Shown here: positions 1 through 8,094 of the stretch, piece by piece | How positions within the stretch are numbered: position 1 is the stretch's first letter | How the letters are laid out: each line of letters begins with the position of its first letter | Assembly: GCA_963844625.1 (NCBI GenBank) | Contig: CAWJPF010000024.1 | Span: forward strand, 62,001 to 126,000 | Length of the DNA: 64,000 nt | Direction of reading: 5' to 3' | From: Palsa-504 sp963844625 | Lineage (GTDB): Bacteria; Actinomycetota; Actinomycetes; Streptosporangiales; Streptosporangiaceae | Notes under the pieces: model-generated | Told to the model about the DNA's origin: nothing | Database searches by the model: none | The model's input: only the letters and a program-made list of their open reading frames with translations | Made by a program: the position numbers and the translations under genes

Positions 1-444
1 GATCAGCGGGACCAGGAGCACGTCGGCGGCGTGCATGACGTTTTCCGAGACCAGCGAGATGCCAGGCGGGCAGTCGAGGAAGACCGCGTCGTACTCGGCG
101 GCGAGCGGCTCGAGCAGCTGGGCGAGCCTGCGGGTCGGTTTCCTGGCCGCGCCGTCCAGGATGAGGTCCATGTTGCGGTAGGTGAAGTCGGCCGGGATCA
201 GGTCCAGGTTGTCGAAGTCGGTGCCCTTGATCGCGTCGTCCAGGGTCTTCTTGCCGCGGATCAGCGCCCGGCCGCCGCCCTTGACCCGGGGCTTGATCCG
301 GAACAGGAAGCTGGCCGCGCCCTGCGGGTCGAGGTCCCACAGCAGGGTGCGGGCGCCGTCGGCCGCGCTGAGGTAGGCGAGGTTGACCGCGGCGGTGGTC
401 TTCCCGACGCCGCCCTTGATGTTGTAAGTGGCGTAGATCTTCAC
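1..444 (-). CDS. ParA/MinD-family ATPase, partial (C-terminus beyond window edge)
   Basis: The first 148 codons of a deviant-Walker P-loop ATPase of the ParA/Soj type, which bind ATP and position DNA or protein cargo. The start is GTG at 444, read as MKIYATYNIKGGVGKTTAA: deviant Walker A KGGVGKTT at residues 9-16, Walker A' DLDPQGAAS near 38, and Walker B FLDCPPG near 120. The GTG overlaps the TGA stop of the upstream CYTH-CHAD gene (GTGA), so the two are almost certainly translationally coupled. There is no ParB gene or obvious parS site here, which makes this an orphan ParA rather than the chromosomal partition locus. The cargo is unknown; the coupling to a polyphosphate-type protein suggests granule positioning, which is inference. 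Confidence 0.9.
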   Translation of the reverse strand, partial: MKIYATYNIKGGVGKTTAAVNLAYLSAADGARTLLWDLDPQGAASFLFRIKPRVKGGGRALIRGKKTLDDAIKGTDFDNLDLIPADFTYRNMDLILDGAARKPTRRLAQLLEPLAAEYDAVFLDCPPGISLVSENVMHAADVLLVPLI

Positions 445-2111
445 TGGCTGACCGCCGCGAGCTGGGGGGGCTGGGTCAGCAGCACCCGGACCCGTTCTTG
501 GGCCTCGGGGCCCGCGAACCTGGCGAACCGCCTGGCGAAGTCCGCCCGGCCTTCGGCCTGGCTGACCGCGAGCTGGGCCGCGATTTCGCCCATGGCCAGG
601 AACGTCGCGGCGGGGGCCGCGTGTTCGGCCAGCATGGCGTCGGCCAGCGCGCCGATTTCCTCGCGCTGGACCTGGCTGTCCTGGAAGTCGCCGAGGCAGT
701 CCTGCAGCTGCTTCAGGTTGCCCACGACCTTGCGGTAGGCCACCGGGTCGTGCAGCGGGGCGAAGAACTCCAGCAGGTAACGTAGCTCCTTGCAGCGTTT
801 ACGCAGGTCGTGCAAGGACTCCGGGGGTGAATCCGGGGTGATCGCGGCCCCGTGCGCGACGATTTTACTGAACGCGCGGACGGTCGTGCTGATGGCGAGA
901 GCGGCCGCGGTCGGCTGCCGGCGCCTGCGCTTGCCCTGAGCTCCCCCGTCACGGATCACGAGCAGCGCCTTGCGCCAGTCGTCGGTGATGGCCCGGAACC
1001 GGGGTGAGCGCAGCGCCGCGGCCAGCCGCCGGAACTCGCGGGCCCGGCGCCGGGCCAGGAAGAGGCGGAACGGCTCGAGGTCGGCCGGCGTCGCGGCGAG
1101 CAGCTGCCCGGTCAGCGCGCCGAAACCGAGCAGGTGGACGTCGAGGTCGCGGACCGGCGTGGTCATGTCGCCCAGCCACTTGAATTCGGCGCCGTACTGC
1201 TCGGCGAGGCGGGCCGGCAGCACCGCCCCGAGCAGCTTGATCGCCGACCGGGTCCGGCGGACCGCGACGCGCAGGTCGTGCAGGAACTCGGTGTCGATGT
1301 CGCGCAGTACGCCGTCGACGTTGAGCTCCACGGTATCGAGCAGTCGCAGCAGCAAGCGGGCCACCGCGACGGACCCGGGGAGCTGCGCGGTGATCTCCGC
1401 GTCCACGCCGCTGGAGTAATCCGCCGGATGGCGGCCCAGGGCGTACAGGGCCGCAGCGAACACGGACTGGCTGACGTGGGACGCACCTGGGACGCCGGCC
1501 AGCAGCGCGGCCGCCTTGCGCGCCTGGCCGGGGTAACCGCGGACTTCGCGGACGGCGAGGCGCAGCGGGAGTTCGGCGGTGACGGCCACGGCCCCGGTCG
1601 CCGGGTCCGCGGTCACCGGGGCCGCCGTCACGGTGGAGCGGTCCGCGACCAGCCGGGCGACGGTCTTGCCGTCCGCGTTGAGCAACCGTGTGACGCGGAC
1701 CGTGCTGACCGCCTTGACCACCGGCAGCAGTGCCCTCGGGTAGGTCAGCGCCATGATCCGGTCCCGCACCGGGCCGGCGGGCAGGTCCTCGGCCAGGCCG
1801 GGGCGCCTCGGCGGCCAGCCGGTCACCGGCTGCTCAGCCTGCGGGGTGCCGTCCGCCTTGGTCAGCAGCAGGCGGCCACCCCGGCGGCCTTGCTCGAGCT
1901 CGAGCACGAGCCCGGCCCGGTACAGGCGCCAGTCGAAGGTGTCCAGCCAGAGATGCCGCCTGACGCCGCTGCCGGGCGCGCCGTGTTCCCCGGCGAGGGT
2001 GAACACCGGCGCCAGCGCGGTGAGGGCAGCGGGCAGGAGATCCGCAGTGGCGTCGTCCCCGGCGGACGCCTCCGGATCCATGGCAAATCCCCGCAGGCCA
2101 GGCGTTATCAC
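441..2111 (-). CDS. CYTH and CHAD domain protein (polyphosphate-associated type)
   Basis: A 556-residue two-domain protein. The N-terminal ~215 residues resemble CYTH/triphosphate tunnel metalloenzymes, though the family's usual ExExK start is degenerate. The C-terminal ~300 residues are a CHAD helical bundle with its two histidine motifs, HDLRVAVRR (near 278) and HDLRKRCKELRY (near 433), both rich in Arg and Lys. CHAD domains are known to bind inorganic polyphosphate and localise to polyphosphate granules. The GTG start at 2111 has GAAGGAG nine bases upstream; an internal ATG at 2081 is the alternative. Downstream it overlaps the ParA-like gene by 4 bp. A DosR-like palindrome lies about 75 bp upstream of the start. 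Confidence 0.88.
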   Translation of the reverse strand: MITPGLRGFAMDPEASAGDDATADLLPAALTALAPVFTLAGEHGAPGSGVRRHLWLDTFDWRLYRAGLVLELEQGRRGGRLLLTKADGTPQAEQPVTGWPPRRPGLAEDLPAGPVRDRIMALTYPRALLPVVKAVSTVRVTRLLNADGKTVARLVADRSTVTAAPVTADPATGAVAVTAELPLRLAVREVRGYPGQARKAAALLAGVPGASHVSQSVFAAALYALGRHPADYSSGVDAEITAQLPGSVAVARLLLRLLDTVELNVDGVLRDIDTEFLHDLRVAVRRTRSAIKLLGAVLPARLAEQYGAEFKWLGDMTTPVRDLDVHLLGFGALTGQLLAATPADLEPFRLFLARRRAREFRRLAAALRSPRFRAITDDWRKALLVIRDGGAQGKRRRRQPTAAALAISTTVRAFSKIVAHGAAITPDSPPESLHDLRKRCKELRYLLEFFAPLHDPVAYRKVVGNLKQLQDCLGDFQDSQVQREEIGALADAMLAEHAAPAATFLAMGEIAAQLAVSQAEGRADFARRFARFAGPEAQERVRVLLTQPPQLAAVSQ

Positions 2112-2184
2112 TTCAAAATTCTCCTTCGGGCCATGCTACCGCCCGCCCGGTTACTTCCGTATACATTCACGGCTCGTCTGACCA

Positions 2185-2200
2185 GGGGACTTAAGTCCCC
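2185..2200. promoter_or_regulatory. DosR/DevR-like palindromic box upstream of the CYTH-CHAD/parA operon
   Basis: GGGGACTTAAGTCCCC is a perfect 16-bp palindrome. It matches the core of the mycobacterial dormancy-regulator consensus TTSGGGACTWWAGTCCCSAA; only the outermost flanks differ (CA and AT). It lies 74-89 bp upstream of the GTG at 2111, in the 164-bp gap before ribokinase. The match is direct observation; regulation by a DosR homologue is inferred. Confidence 0.5.
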
Positions 2201-2275
2201 ATTTAGCTTTGATCCACCTGCCGTTAACCTGTGCGCTAGACCTGTCCCCCGACATGACGTAGCGTGGTGGCTACG

Positions 2276-3217
2276 TTACGCTAGGGGCCAGGTAAGGCCG
2301 GTAGCGGCCAGGATGTCGGCAGGACGCGGCATGCCGGCTTGGGCGCCAGGGCGGGTGGCGGCCGTGGCGCCCGCGGCCGCCGCTGCGCGGACTGCCTCGG
2401 GTGCCGGGACGCCCGCCGCGAGGGCGACCGCGAGCGCACCGACGAAGGTGTCGCCGGCCCCGACGGTATCAACCGCCTTGACCCGGAATGCCGGAAAGCA
2501 CTCTACCTTCCCCGGTCCTGTGCTCTGACTGGCGAGAGCCACGCCGTGCGCGCCCGCGGTGACCACGGCGGAGCGCGCGCCCGCGGCCACGAGCCCGGCG
2601 GCGGCCCGGCCCGCGGCGGCCAGGCCGTCCACCGGCTGGCCGAGAATGGCCTCCGCTTCTGATTCGTTGACCACCAGCCAGTCCACGCCGTCCGCGACGA
2701 TAGCGGCCGCCTGCTCCGGGGCCGGAGCGAGGTTGAGCACACAGCGGGTCCCGCGCGCCCGGGCCAGCGCCAGCCTGATCGTGGGCACCGGGATCTCGGC
2801 GCTGATGACCAGGACGTCCCGAGGGCCGCTGACCGCCGAGGCCACATCCGGGTCGGCGACCTCATGGTTGGCGCCGGGCGCGACCGTGATGAGGTTCTCC
2901 CCCGCGCGGTCGACCGAGATCATGGCCAGTCCTGTCGGGACGCCGGCGATGAGGCGTACCTTTTCGACGTCCACGGTTTCGTTTTCGAGGGCGGCCAGCA
3001 GCTGACGGCCGAAGTCGTCGGCGCCGACGCAGCCCGCCATCCGCGCCTGCGCGCCGAGCCGGGCCGCCGCCACCGCCTGGTTGGCGCCCTTGCCGCCTGG
3101 CGTGAAGGTCGCCGCCGAGCCGAGCACGGTCGCGCCCGGGCCAGGCAGCCGGGGCACGGCTACGGAGATATCCATGTTCAGGCTGCCCAGCACGGTCACC
3201 TGTGGTCGTTTCGCCAT
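2276..3217 (-). CDS. rbsK: Ribokinase (PfkB family)
   Basis: A 313-residue PfkB sugar kinase that would phosphorylate D-ribose to ribose 5-phosphate in the cytosol. The first PfkB signature is at residues ~41-56 (GGKGANQAVAAARLG). The second, near 250 (DTVGAGDTFVGAL), contains the catalytic Asp and the anion hole. NMD near residue 15 and the N-terminal LGSLNMDISV are typical of ribokinase rather than fructokinase. Length matches the family (~300). It is monocistronic, transcribed away from the methyltransferase, and has no rbs transporter beside it. The ATG at 3217 has GCGGGG directly upstream. A different PfkB substrate (ribose analogue or nucleoside) cannot be excluded. Confidence 0.9.
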   Translation of the reverse strand: MAKRPQVTVLGSLNMDISVAVPRLPGPGATVLGSAATFTPGGKGANQAVAAARLGAQARMAGCVGADDFGRQLLAALENETVDVEKVRLIAGVPTGLAMISVDRAGENLITVAPGANHEVADPDVASAVSGPRDVLVISAEIPVPTIRLALARARGTRCVLNLAPAPEQAAAIVADGVDWLVVNESEAEAILGQPVDGLAAAGRAAAGLVAAGARSAVVTAGAHGVALASQSTGPGKVECFPAFRVKAVDTVGAGDTFVGALAVALAAGVPAPEAVRAAAAAGATAATRPGAQAGMPRPADILAATGLTWPLA

Positions 3218-3362
3218 CCCCGCACGGTAGCGCGTACGCGGGCGTTAGGGCCCGTGGTCGCGATGCCGGGTCTCCTCCCCCCCTATGAGGCATGACCGCC
3301 GGCGGCGGGGTACCCGTAAGGTAACAACTGATGCAGGAGCGGTGAGGGCGTTGTCCGACGAG

Positions 3363-4184
3363 ATGCAGGTACCGGCGAATGCCGCGCAGGCCGCGGGCGA
3401 GCACCGGATCGCCTACGCCGACCTGTTCGAGGCCGAGGTGCGCCCGCATACCGAGCGATTCCGGGCCGCGGCCGGCGTCCGCCCGCGCGACCGCGTGCTC
3501 GATATCGGCTGCGGCACCGGGCCGTCTACCCGGTACGCCGCCCGCGCCGCCGCGACGGGCAGCGTTCTCGGCGTGGACATCTCCGAACCCGTGCTTGAAT
3601 ACGCCCGCCAGGTCAGCCGCCAGGAGGGGCTGCGTAACGTCACCTACCAGCAGGCCGACGCGCAGGTGCACCGCTTCCGGCCGGCCCGCTTCGATCTGGG
3701 TATCAGCGAGTTCGGGGTGATGTTCTTCGCCGATCCGGTCAGCGCGTTCGCCAACATCGGACGCGCCCTGCGCCCGGGAGGGCGGCTGGCGCTGCTGGTC
3801 TGGCAGGGGCAAGACAGCAACGAGTGGTCATCCGCGGTCCGCCAGGCCCTCGCGGGCGAGGGCCTGGCGGATCCCGCTGAGGGCGGCCAGCTCCCGTTCT
3901 CACTCGCGGACCCGGCCCGCACGGAGGGCATCCTCACCGCGGCCGGTTTCGCCGAGGTCAGCTTCACCGACGTGCACGAGCCCGTCTGGTACGGCCCGGA
4001 CAGCGCCACCGCCTATGATTTCACGCTCGGCCTGCGCACTCCCAGGGACCTGCTCGCCCGGCTGGACGCCGCGGCGGCCGAGGCCGCCCGCGAGCGGCTA
4101 CGCGTCATGCTCGCCGCGCACGATACCGGCCGCGGCGTGTTCTTCGATGCCCGGGCCTGGATCATCACCTCCCGCCGTCTGTGA
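3363..4184 (+). CDS. Class I SAM-dependent methyltransferase
   Basis: Methyltransferase of about 273 residues with motif I VLDIGCGTG roughly 45 residues from the proposed ATG, followed by the acidic VLGVDIS strand that binds the SAM ribose, then a methyltransf_11/25-like fold. The substrate cannot be read from sequence; relatives act on small molecules. The start is ambiguous: the frame is open from an ATG at 3285, with GTG at 3342 and ATG at 3363. I prefer 3363 because homology begins near MQVPANAAQAAGEHR, with GGTGAGGG about 14 bases upstream. Its 3' end overlaps the convergent MarR-GNAT gene by 20 bp. Confidence 0.82.
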   Translation: MQVPANAAQAAGEHRIAYADLFEAEVRPHTERFRAAAGVRPRDRVLDIGCGTGPSTRYAARAAATGSVLGVDISEPVLEYARQVSRQEGLRNVTYQQADAQVHRFRPARFDLGISEFGVMFFADPVSAFANIGRALRPGGRLALLVWQGQDSNEWSSAVRQALAGEGLADPAEGGQLPFSLADPARTEGILTAAGFAEVSFTDVHEPVWYGPDSATAYDFTLGLRTPRDLLARLDAAAAEAARERLRVMLAAHDTGRGVFFDARAWIITSRRL

Positions 4185-5097
4185 CCGCGGGGTCGGGGGT
4201 GGAGGCGAGGTGTGAGACCACGGTCTTTTCGAACCAGTGGTGGGCGTAGGGCTCGTCGTTGAACGCGGGTACCTCGCGGTAGCCGGCCGCCCGGTATAGG
4301 CCGATCGCCTCGGCTAGGGTCCGGTTGGTTTCAAGCCGGAGGATGCGGGCGCCGTGAGCCGCGGCGCGGGCCTCTAGCTCGGCCAGGATCCGGCGGCCCA
4401 GGCCGAGCCCGCGGGCGGCGGGAGCGACCCACATCCGCTTGATCTCAGCCGGCGCGTCGTGGTGGAATTTCAGCGCGCCGCACCCGGCCGGCTCGCCGCG
4501 CAGGGTCGCCACCAGGAACAGGCCCGCGGGCGGGCTCAGTTCCCGGTCGGCTGCGGAGATGCTCAGGGCCGGGTCGAAGCCGCTATCGAACCGCCGGCCT
4601 AGCTCGGCGAAGTAGGCCCGCAGACAGTATCGGGCGTCGGGGTGGCTGGGGTCGCATACCGCGATCCGGACCGCCGAGGACATCAGCAGCCGCTCGACCT
4701 CGGCCATCGCGGTGACCAGCCGGGTGCGCTGGCCTTCGGTGAGGGGACCGAGCAGGGCGGCGGCCGCGTTATCGGAGCGGCGGTCAAGCTCGGCACGTTC
4801 GGCCTGCCCGGCCTCGGTCAGGCGGGCGGTCCGCACTCGCCCGTCGGCCTGGTTCACCGCCACGATGACCAGCCCGTCCTGTTCCAGCGACCGCAGCAGC
4901 CGGCTTAGGTAGCCGGAGTCGAGGTCAAGCCGCGACCGCAGCACCCTGATGTCACTGCCGTCCGGCTCAATCTCCCACAGCAGCCGCGCCTGGCCGAGCG
5001 GGCGGCCGCGGGCCAGGAAGGCGTCGTCGAGTGCGCCGATGCTCTGCGTGACGGTCCGGTTGAATCGCCGGACCTGGCCGATCATGCCCGGTTCCAT
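4165..5097 (-). CDS. MarR-type regulator fused to GNAT N-acetyltransferase
   Basis: A 310-residue fusion. Residues ~1-140 form a MarR winged helix (LLWEIEPDG, then SGYLSRLLRSLEQDGLV as recognition helix, then a wing with DGRVRTARLTEAG). Residues ~150-300 form a GNAT domain with the acetyl-CoA loop around APAARGLGLGRRILAELE. This architecture recurs in bacteria as 'helix-turn-helix/GNAT', where the enzyme domain may sense or modify a ligand. The ATG at 5097 sits inside a perfect inverted repeat (5096-5119), which suggests autoregulation and a very short or absent leader. The enzyme substrate is unknown. Confidence 0.9.
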   Translation of the reverse strand: MEPGMIGQVRRFNRTVTQSIGALDDAFLARGRPLGQARLLWEIEPDGSDIRVLRSRLDLDSGYLSRLLRSLEQDGLVIVAVNQADGRVRTARLTEAGQAERAELDRRSDNAAAALLGPLTEGQRTRLVTAMAEVERLLMSSAVRIAVCDPSHPDARYCLRAYFAELGRRFDSGFDPALSISAADRELSPPAGLFLVATLRGEPAGCGALKFHHDAPAEIKRMWVAPAARGLGLGRRILAELEARAAAHGARILRLETNRTLAEAIGLYRAAGYREVPAFNDEPYAHHWFEKTVVSHLASTPDPAVTDGGR

Positions 5098-5119
5098 TCT
5101 CTGACTGTAGTCAGAGAAT
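5096..5119. promoter_or_regulatory. Inverted-repeat operator overlapping the MarR-GNAT start codon
   Basis: ATTCTCTGAC-TGTA-GTCAGAGAAT is a perfect inverted repeat with 10-bp arms and a 4-bp spacer. MarR dimers commonly bind such sites. The gene's own ATG (5095-5097) overlaps the left arm, so occupancy would block initiation. Confidence 0.6.
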
Positions 5120-5129
5120 ACGGGCGAAG

Positions 5130-5356
5130 ATGGTCAGCCGGCGCGGAGGCGAAGCGCGGGAACGCGAGGCCCTCGACCGGCTGGCCGAGGGGGCGAGGGG
5201 GCGAGGGGGCGGGCAACCGGCAGATCGCCCGCGCCCTCGGGGGTCTCGCTGAAGACGGCGCAGAACCATTTCTCCCGCATCCTCGACAAGCTCCAGGCCG
5301 CCGACGGGACTCAGGCCGCGCTGCGGGCCCGGGGCGTGCCGCCCGCGGTCCGCTGA
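5130..5356 (+). pseudogene. Remnant of a LuxR-type DNA-binding domain, frameshifted at a short tandem repeat
   Basis: From ATG 5130 the frame reads EREALDRLAEG, the opening of a GerE/LuxR helix-turn-helix. It then meets three copies of the octamer CGAGGGGG (5186-5209). In a second frame the text continues GNRQIARALG, and in a third VSLKTAQNHFSRILDKLQ to a stop at 5354-5356. Removing two octamers (16 bp) and one G restores a standard domain. No sensor or receiver part is present upstream, so this is a truncated, decayed fragment. The same kind of decay is seen at 58752-59170. Confidence 0.75.
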
Positions 5357-5366
5357 CCGGGGCGGG

Positions 5367-5900
5367 TTACTGAGGCTTGTCCGGAGGGCGGCGGTTTCGG
5401 GGACGGCGGCGGGCGGGACCGTCGGGAGCGGGCTCGGGCGAGAGAAGCGGCAGCCGGGACGGGGGCTTGATCTCGGCCAGCCGCAGGTAGGTCACCAGGC
5501 GCTGGCCGCCGCGGGTGGCGAGGCTGGCGAGCACCTCTTGCAGCTCGCCCACGTCGCGGGCCACGACAGACATGAGATAGTCCATTTCGCCCGCCACGTT
5601 GTCCGCGGAAATGACCTGCGGCAGGGCCCGGATCAGGTCATCGAAGACGCGGCTGGACCGCGGGTCGTGACGGGCCAGGGTGGCCGTCACATAGAGCTGC
5701 AGCGGGAAGCCGGCGGCGGCCGGGTCCAGCTGGGCGCTGATGATCCGGATGACGCCCGATTCCTTGAGCCGCCGCACCCGGTACAGGGTCGCCGCAGGTG
5801 ACAGGCCGACAGCGCGCGCCAGTTCGACATTGGTCCGGTCCGCGTCGATCTGCAGCTCGTTGAGTAGCTGTATGTCAACATCATCAAGCTTAACTGCCAT
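5367..5900 (-). CDS. Lrp/AsnC-family transcriptional regulator
   Basis: A 177-residue Lrp-type regulator. Residues 5-60 form the N-terminal AsnC helix-turn-helix (LDDVDIQLLNELQIDADRT, then LSPAATLYRVRRLKESGVI). A RAM ligand domain follows, with GEMDYLMSVVARDVGELQEVL. The C-terminal ~25 residues are an arginine/proline tail beyond the usual ~150-residue family length. It is divergent from the EamA transporter with only 70 bp between start codons. Lrp regulators next to EamA/RhtA-like exporters often control amino-acid export, so regulation of the neighbour by an amino acid is a reasonable inference. Confidence 0.9.
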   Translation of the reverse strand: MAVKLDDVDIQLLNELQIDADRTNVELARAVGLSPAATLYRVRRLKESGVIRIISAQLDPAAAGFPLQLYVTATLARHDPRSSRVFDDLIRALPQVISADNVAGEMDYLMSVVARDVGELQEVLASLATRGGQRLVTYLRLAEIKPPSRLPLLSPEPAPDGPARRRPRNRRPPDKPQ

Positions 5901-5970
5901 AATGCTTAATTATATTCAGCCAAGTCCGCTAGGCAACGAATTCTGCGCGCCCATCGGCGAAAATTACTAC

Positions 5971-7017
5971 ATGAACATCAGCCGTCGCAACGCCGTCGCA
6001 GCCCTGACCGCGGCCGGGCTGCTGTGGGGCACTACCGTTCCGCTTTCCAAGCTGGCCCTGCAGTGGCTGCCGCCGGGCTGGCTCACCGTTGCCCGCTTCG
6101 GCCTCGCCGCCGCGGTCCTGCTGGCCGTGGCGTCCAGGGGCCGGCTCGGGCTGCGGGCCGCGTTCAGGCCCAAGATCCTGATCTCGGGCGCGATCGGGTA
6201 CGGCGGGTCCGTCGTCGTGCAGAACGCCGGCATCACCCGGACTAGCGTCACCCACGCCGCCCTGCTGATCGGGGCCGTGCCCATGCTGGTCGCGGTCATC
6301 GCCGCGGTATGGCACCACACCGTGGCCCGGCCGGTGGCCTGGGCGGGTTTCGTGGTGTCGCTGATCGGCGTCGGCCTCGTCGCCGGCGGCGGAGGCGGCG
6401 GCGCGACGCTGCGCGGCGATGAGCTGGTACTGGCCTCGCTGTTCATCTCGGCCGCGGTCACCGTCGCGCAGTCCCGGCTGCTGACCGGCCGCGACCCGGC
6501 CGCGGTTACCGCGGTGCAATTCCTCGGGGCCACGGTGGCCGCGCTGGTGTTCGCCGTCTGGACGGAAGGCGCCCCCGCCGTCCCGGCCACGCCGGGTCCG
6601 GTCCTGGCCGTGATCGCGCTGGCGGCGGGCGGCACGCTGCTGCCCTTCACGCTGTTCGCCTTCGGGCAGAGCCGGGTGTCGTCGGAGGTCGCCGGTGCGT
6701 TCCTCAACCTCGAACCGCTCGTGGGCGCGATCGCGGGCGTGGTCGTCTTCGGTAACCCGTTCGGGCTCGGGCAGCTCGCCGGGGGCGTGGCCATAATGAT
6801 CGGTATCACGCTGAGCAGCCTGCCGCTGCTGACGGGCGGCCGTTCCGGGCGGGCGGCGAGAGCGCCTGCAGCGGTACCTGCCGCGGGGGTGCCTGCCATG
6901 GAAACGCTGAGTGCAGCGGGAACGGCGGCCGGGCATGGTGGCGGCGTGTACGTCAAGGTAGGCAGGCCGCCGCAACCAGACGGTCCGGCTGCGTACTGGT
7001 GCGTGGCGTGGGGTTAG
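5971..7017 (+). CDS. EamA/DMT-superfamily transporter
   Basis: A 348-residue membrane protein with about ten hydrophobic segments and two EamA repeats, of the drug/metabolite transporter type that exports amino acids or metabolites. It begins MNISRRNAVAALTAAGLLWG, with the first membrane span from residue ~8, and the conserved WG near the start of repeat 1. The glycine run GGGGGGA around residue 140 sits between the repeats. The last ~55 residues, after SSLPLLTGG, are non-hydrophobic and low-complexity, longer than the family norm, so the C-terminus may have been extended by loss of an earlier stop. Divergent from the Lrp regulator. Confidence 0.88.
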   Translation: MNISRRNAVAALTAAGLLWGTTVPLSKLALQWLPPGWLTVARFGLAAAVLLAVASRGRLGLRAAFRPKILISGAIGYGGSVVVQNAGITRTSVTHAALLIGAVPMLVAVIAAVWHHTVARPVAWAGFVVSLIGVGLVAGGGGGGATLRGDELVLASLFISAAVTVAQSRLLTGRDPAAVTAVQFLGATVAALVFAVWTEGAPAVPATPGPVLAVIALAAGGTLLPFTLFAFGQSRVSSEVAGAFLNLEPLVGAIAGVVVFGNPFGLGQLAGGVAIMIGITLSSLPLLTGGRSGRAARAPAAVPAAGVPAMETLSAAGTAAGHGGGVYVKVGRPPQPDGPAAYWCVAWG

Positions 7018-7074
7018 CGGGTTACAGGTATGGGGCCAGCAGGGCCAGGTCGGCCGCCGGATATTGTGGGGTCC

Positions 7075-8090
7075 GTGGTAAACGTGGTGATTACCGGGGG
7101 TGGCGGCTTCCTGGGGTCGCGGCTGGCGCGGGAACTGCTGGCGGCGGGCTCGCTGGACGCCGCGGGCGGCGGGACGCGCCCCCTGACCCGCCTGACGCTG
7201 ATCGACCGGGCCCCGGTCCCGGCTGACCTGGCCGCCGACGGGCGGGTGACCATGATCGGCGGCGAGCTTGACGCGCTGCTTGATCCGGCCGCCGCCGGGC
7301 CGGCCCGCTAGCCGGAGCCGAGGTGATCTTCCATCTGGCCGCGGCCGTCAGCGGGGAATGCGAAGCAGACTTCGACCTGGGGCTGCGGGCGAACCTGCGG
7401 GCCACCGAGGCGCTGCTGGCGTCCTGCCGCGCGCTGGGTACCAGCCCGGTCGTGGTGTTCGCCAGTTCGCTGGCCGTCTTCGGGGCCAGCGATGAGCACC
7501 CGCTCCCGGCGGTCGTCGACGACCACACCTTGCCTACCCCGCAGACCAGCTACGGCACGCAGAAGCTCATCTGCGAGCAACTGCTGGCCGACTACACCAG
7601 GAAGGCCTTCCTGGACGGGCGGGCCGTGCGGCTGATGACGGTCAGCGTGCGCCCGGGACGGCCCAACGCCGCGGCGACGGGCTTCCTGTCGGGCATCATC
7701 AGGGAGCCGCTGGCCGGGCAGCACGCCACCTGCCCGGTCGACCCGGGCACCGAGGTCGCGCTCGCCTCGCCGCCCAAGGCCATCGCCGCGCTACTATGCG
7801 CGGCCACGTCCTCCGGCCTGGCCTGGGGCGGCCGCACCGCACTCACGATGCCCGCGCTCACCGTGACGGTCGCGGACATGGCCGCCGCGCTGACCCGAAT
7901 CGCCGGGCCGCAGGTCAGCGCGCTGATCGACTGGATCCCCGACCCGGCGGTGGCGCGGATGGTGTCGAGCTGGCCCGCCCGGATACGCGCCGACAGGGCC
8001 ACCCGGCTCGGCCTGACCCCGGACCCGGACTTCGACTCGGTCATCACGACGCACTTGGCCGAGTCCGGGCCAGGCGTGGCCTCGGGCTGA
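7075..8090 (+). pseudogene. NAD-dependent epimerase/dehydratase (D-erythronate dehydrogenase-like), interrupted by one frameshift
   Basis: Two adjacent frames reconstruct one short-chain dehydrogenase of about 338 residues. The first part, GTG 7075 to the TAG at 7308-7310, carries the Rossmann motif VVITGGGGFLGSRLARELL. The second, read in the next frame through 7311-8090, continues as PLAGAEVIFHLAAAVSGE, then EADFDLGLRANL and the SDR active site SYGTQK with conserved Tyr and Lys. Length and motifs resemble DenD-like dehydrogenases of sugar-acid pathways. A single missing base within the GC tract 7285-7307 explains the break. It is either a recent pseudogene or an assembly error; all catalytic motifs are intact. 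Confidence 0.8.
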
Positions 8091-8094
8091 ACCG

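Noticed and set aside
1..444. ParA as the chromosomal partition gene
   Set aside because: No parB, parS, rnpA or gid genes in view; coupled to CHAD instead.
1134..2528. A 464-codon frame on the + strand
   Set aside because: Antisense of the CYTH-CHAD gene extended by chance into the ribokinase region; no protein-like composition.
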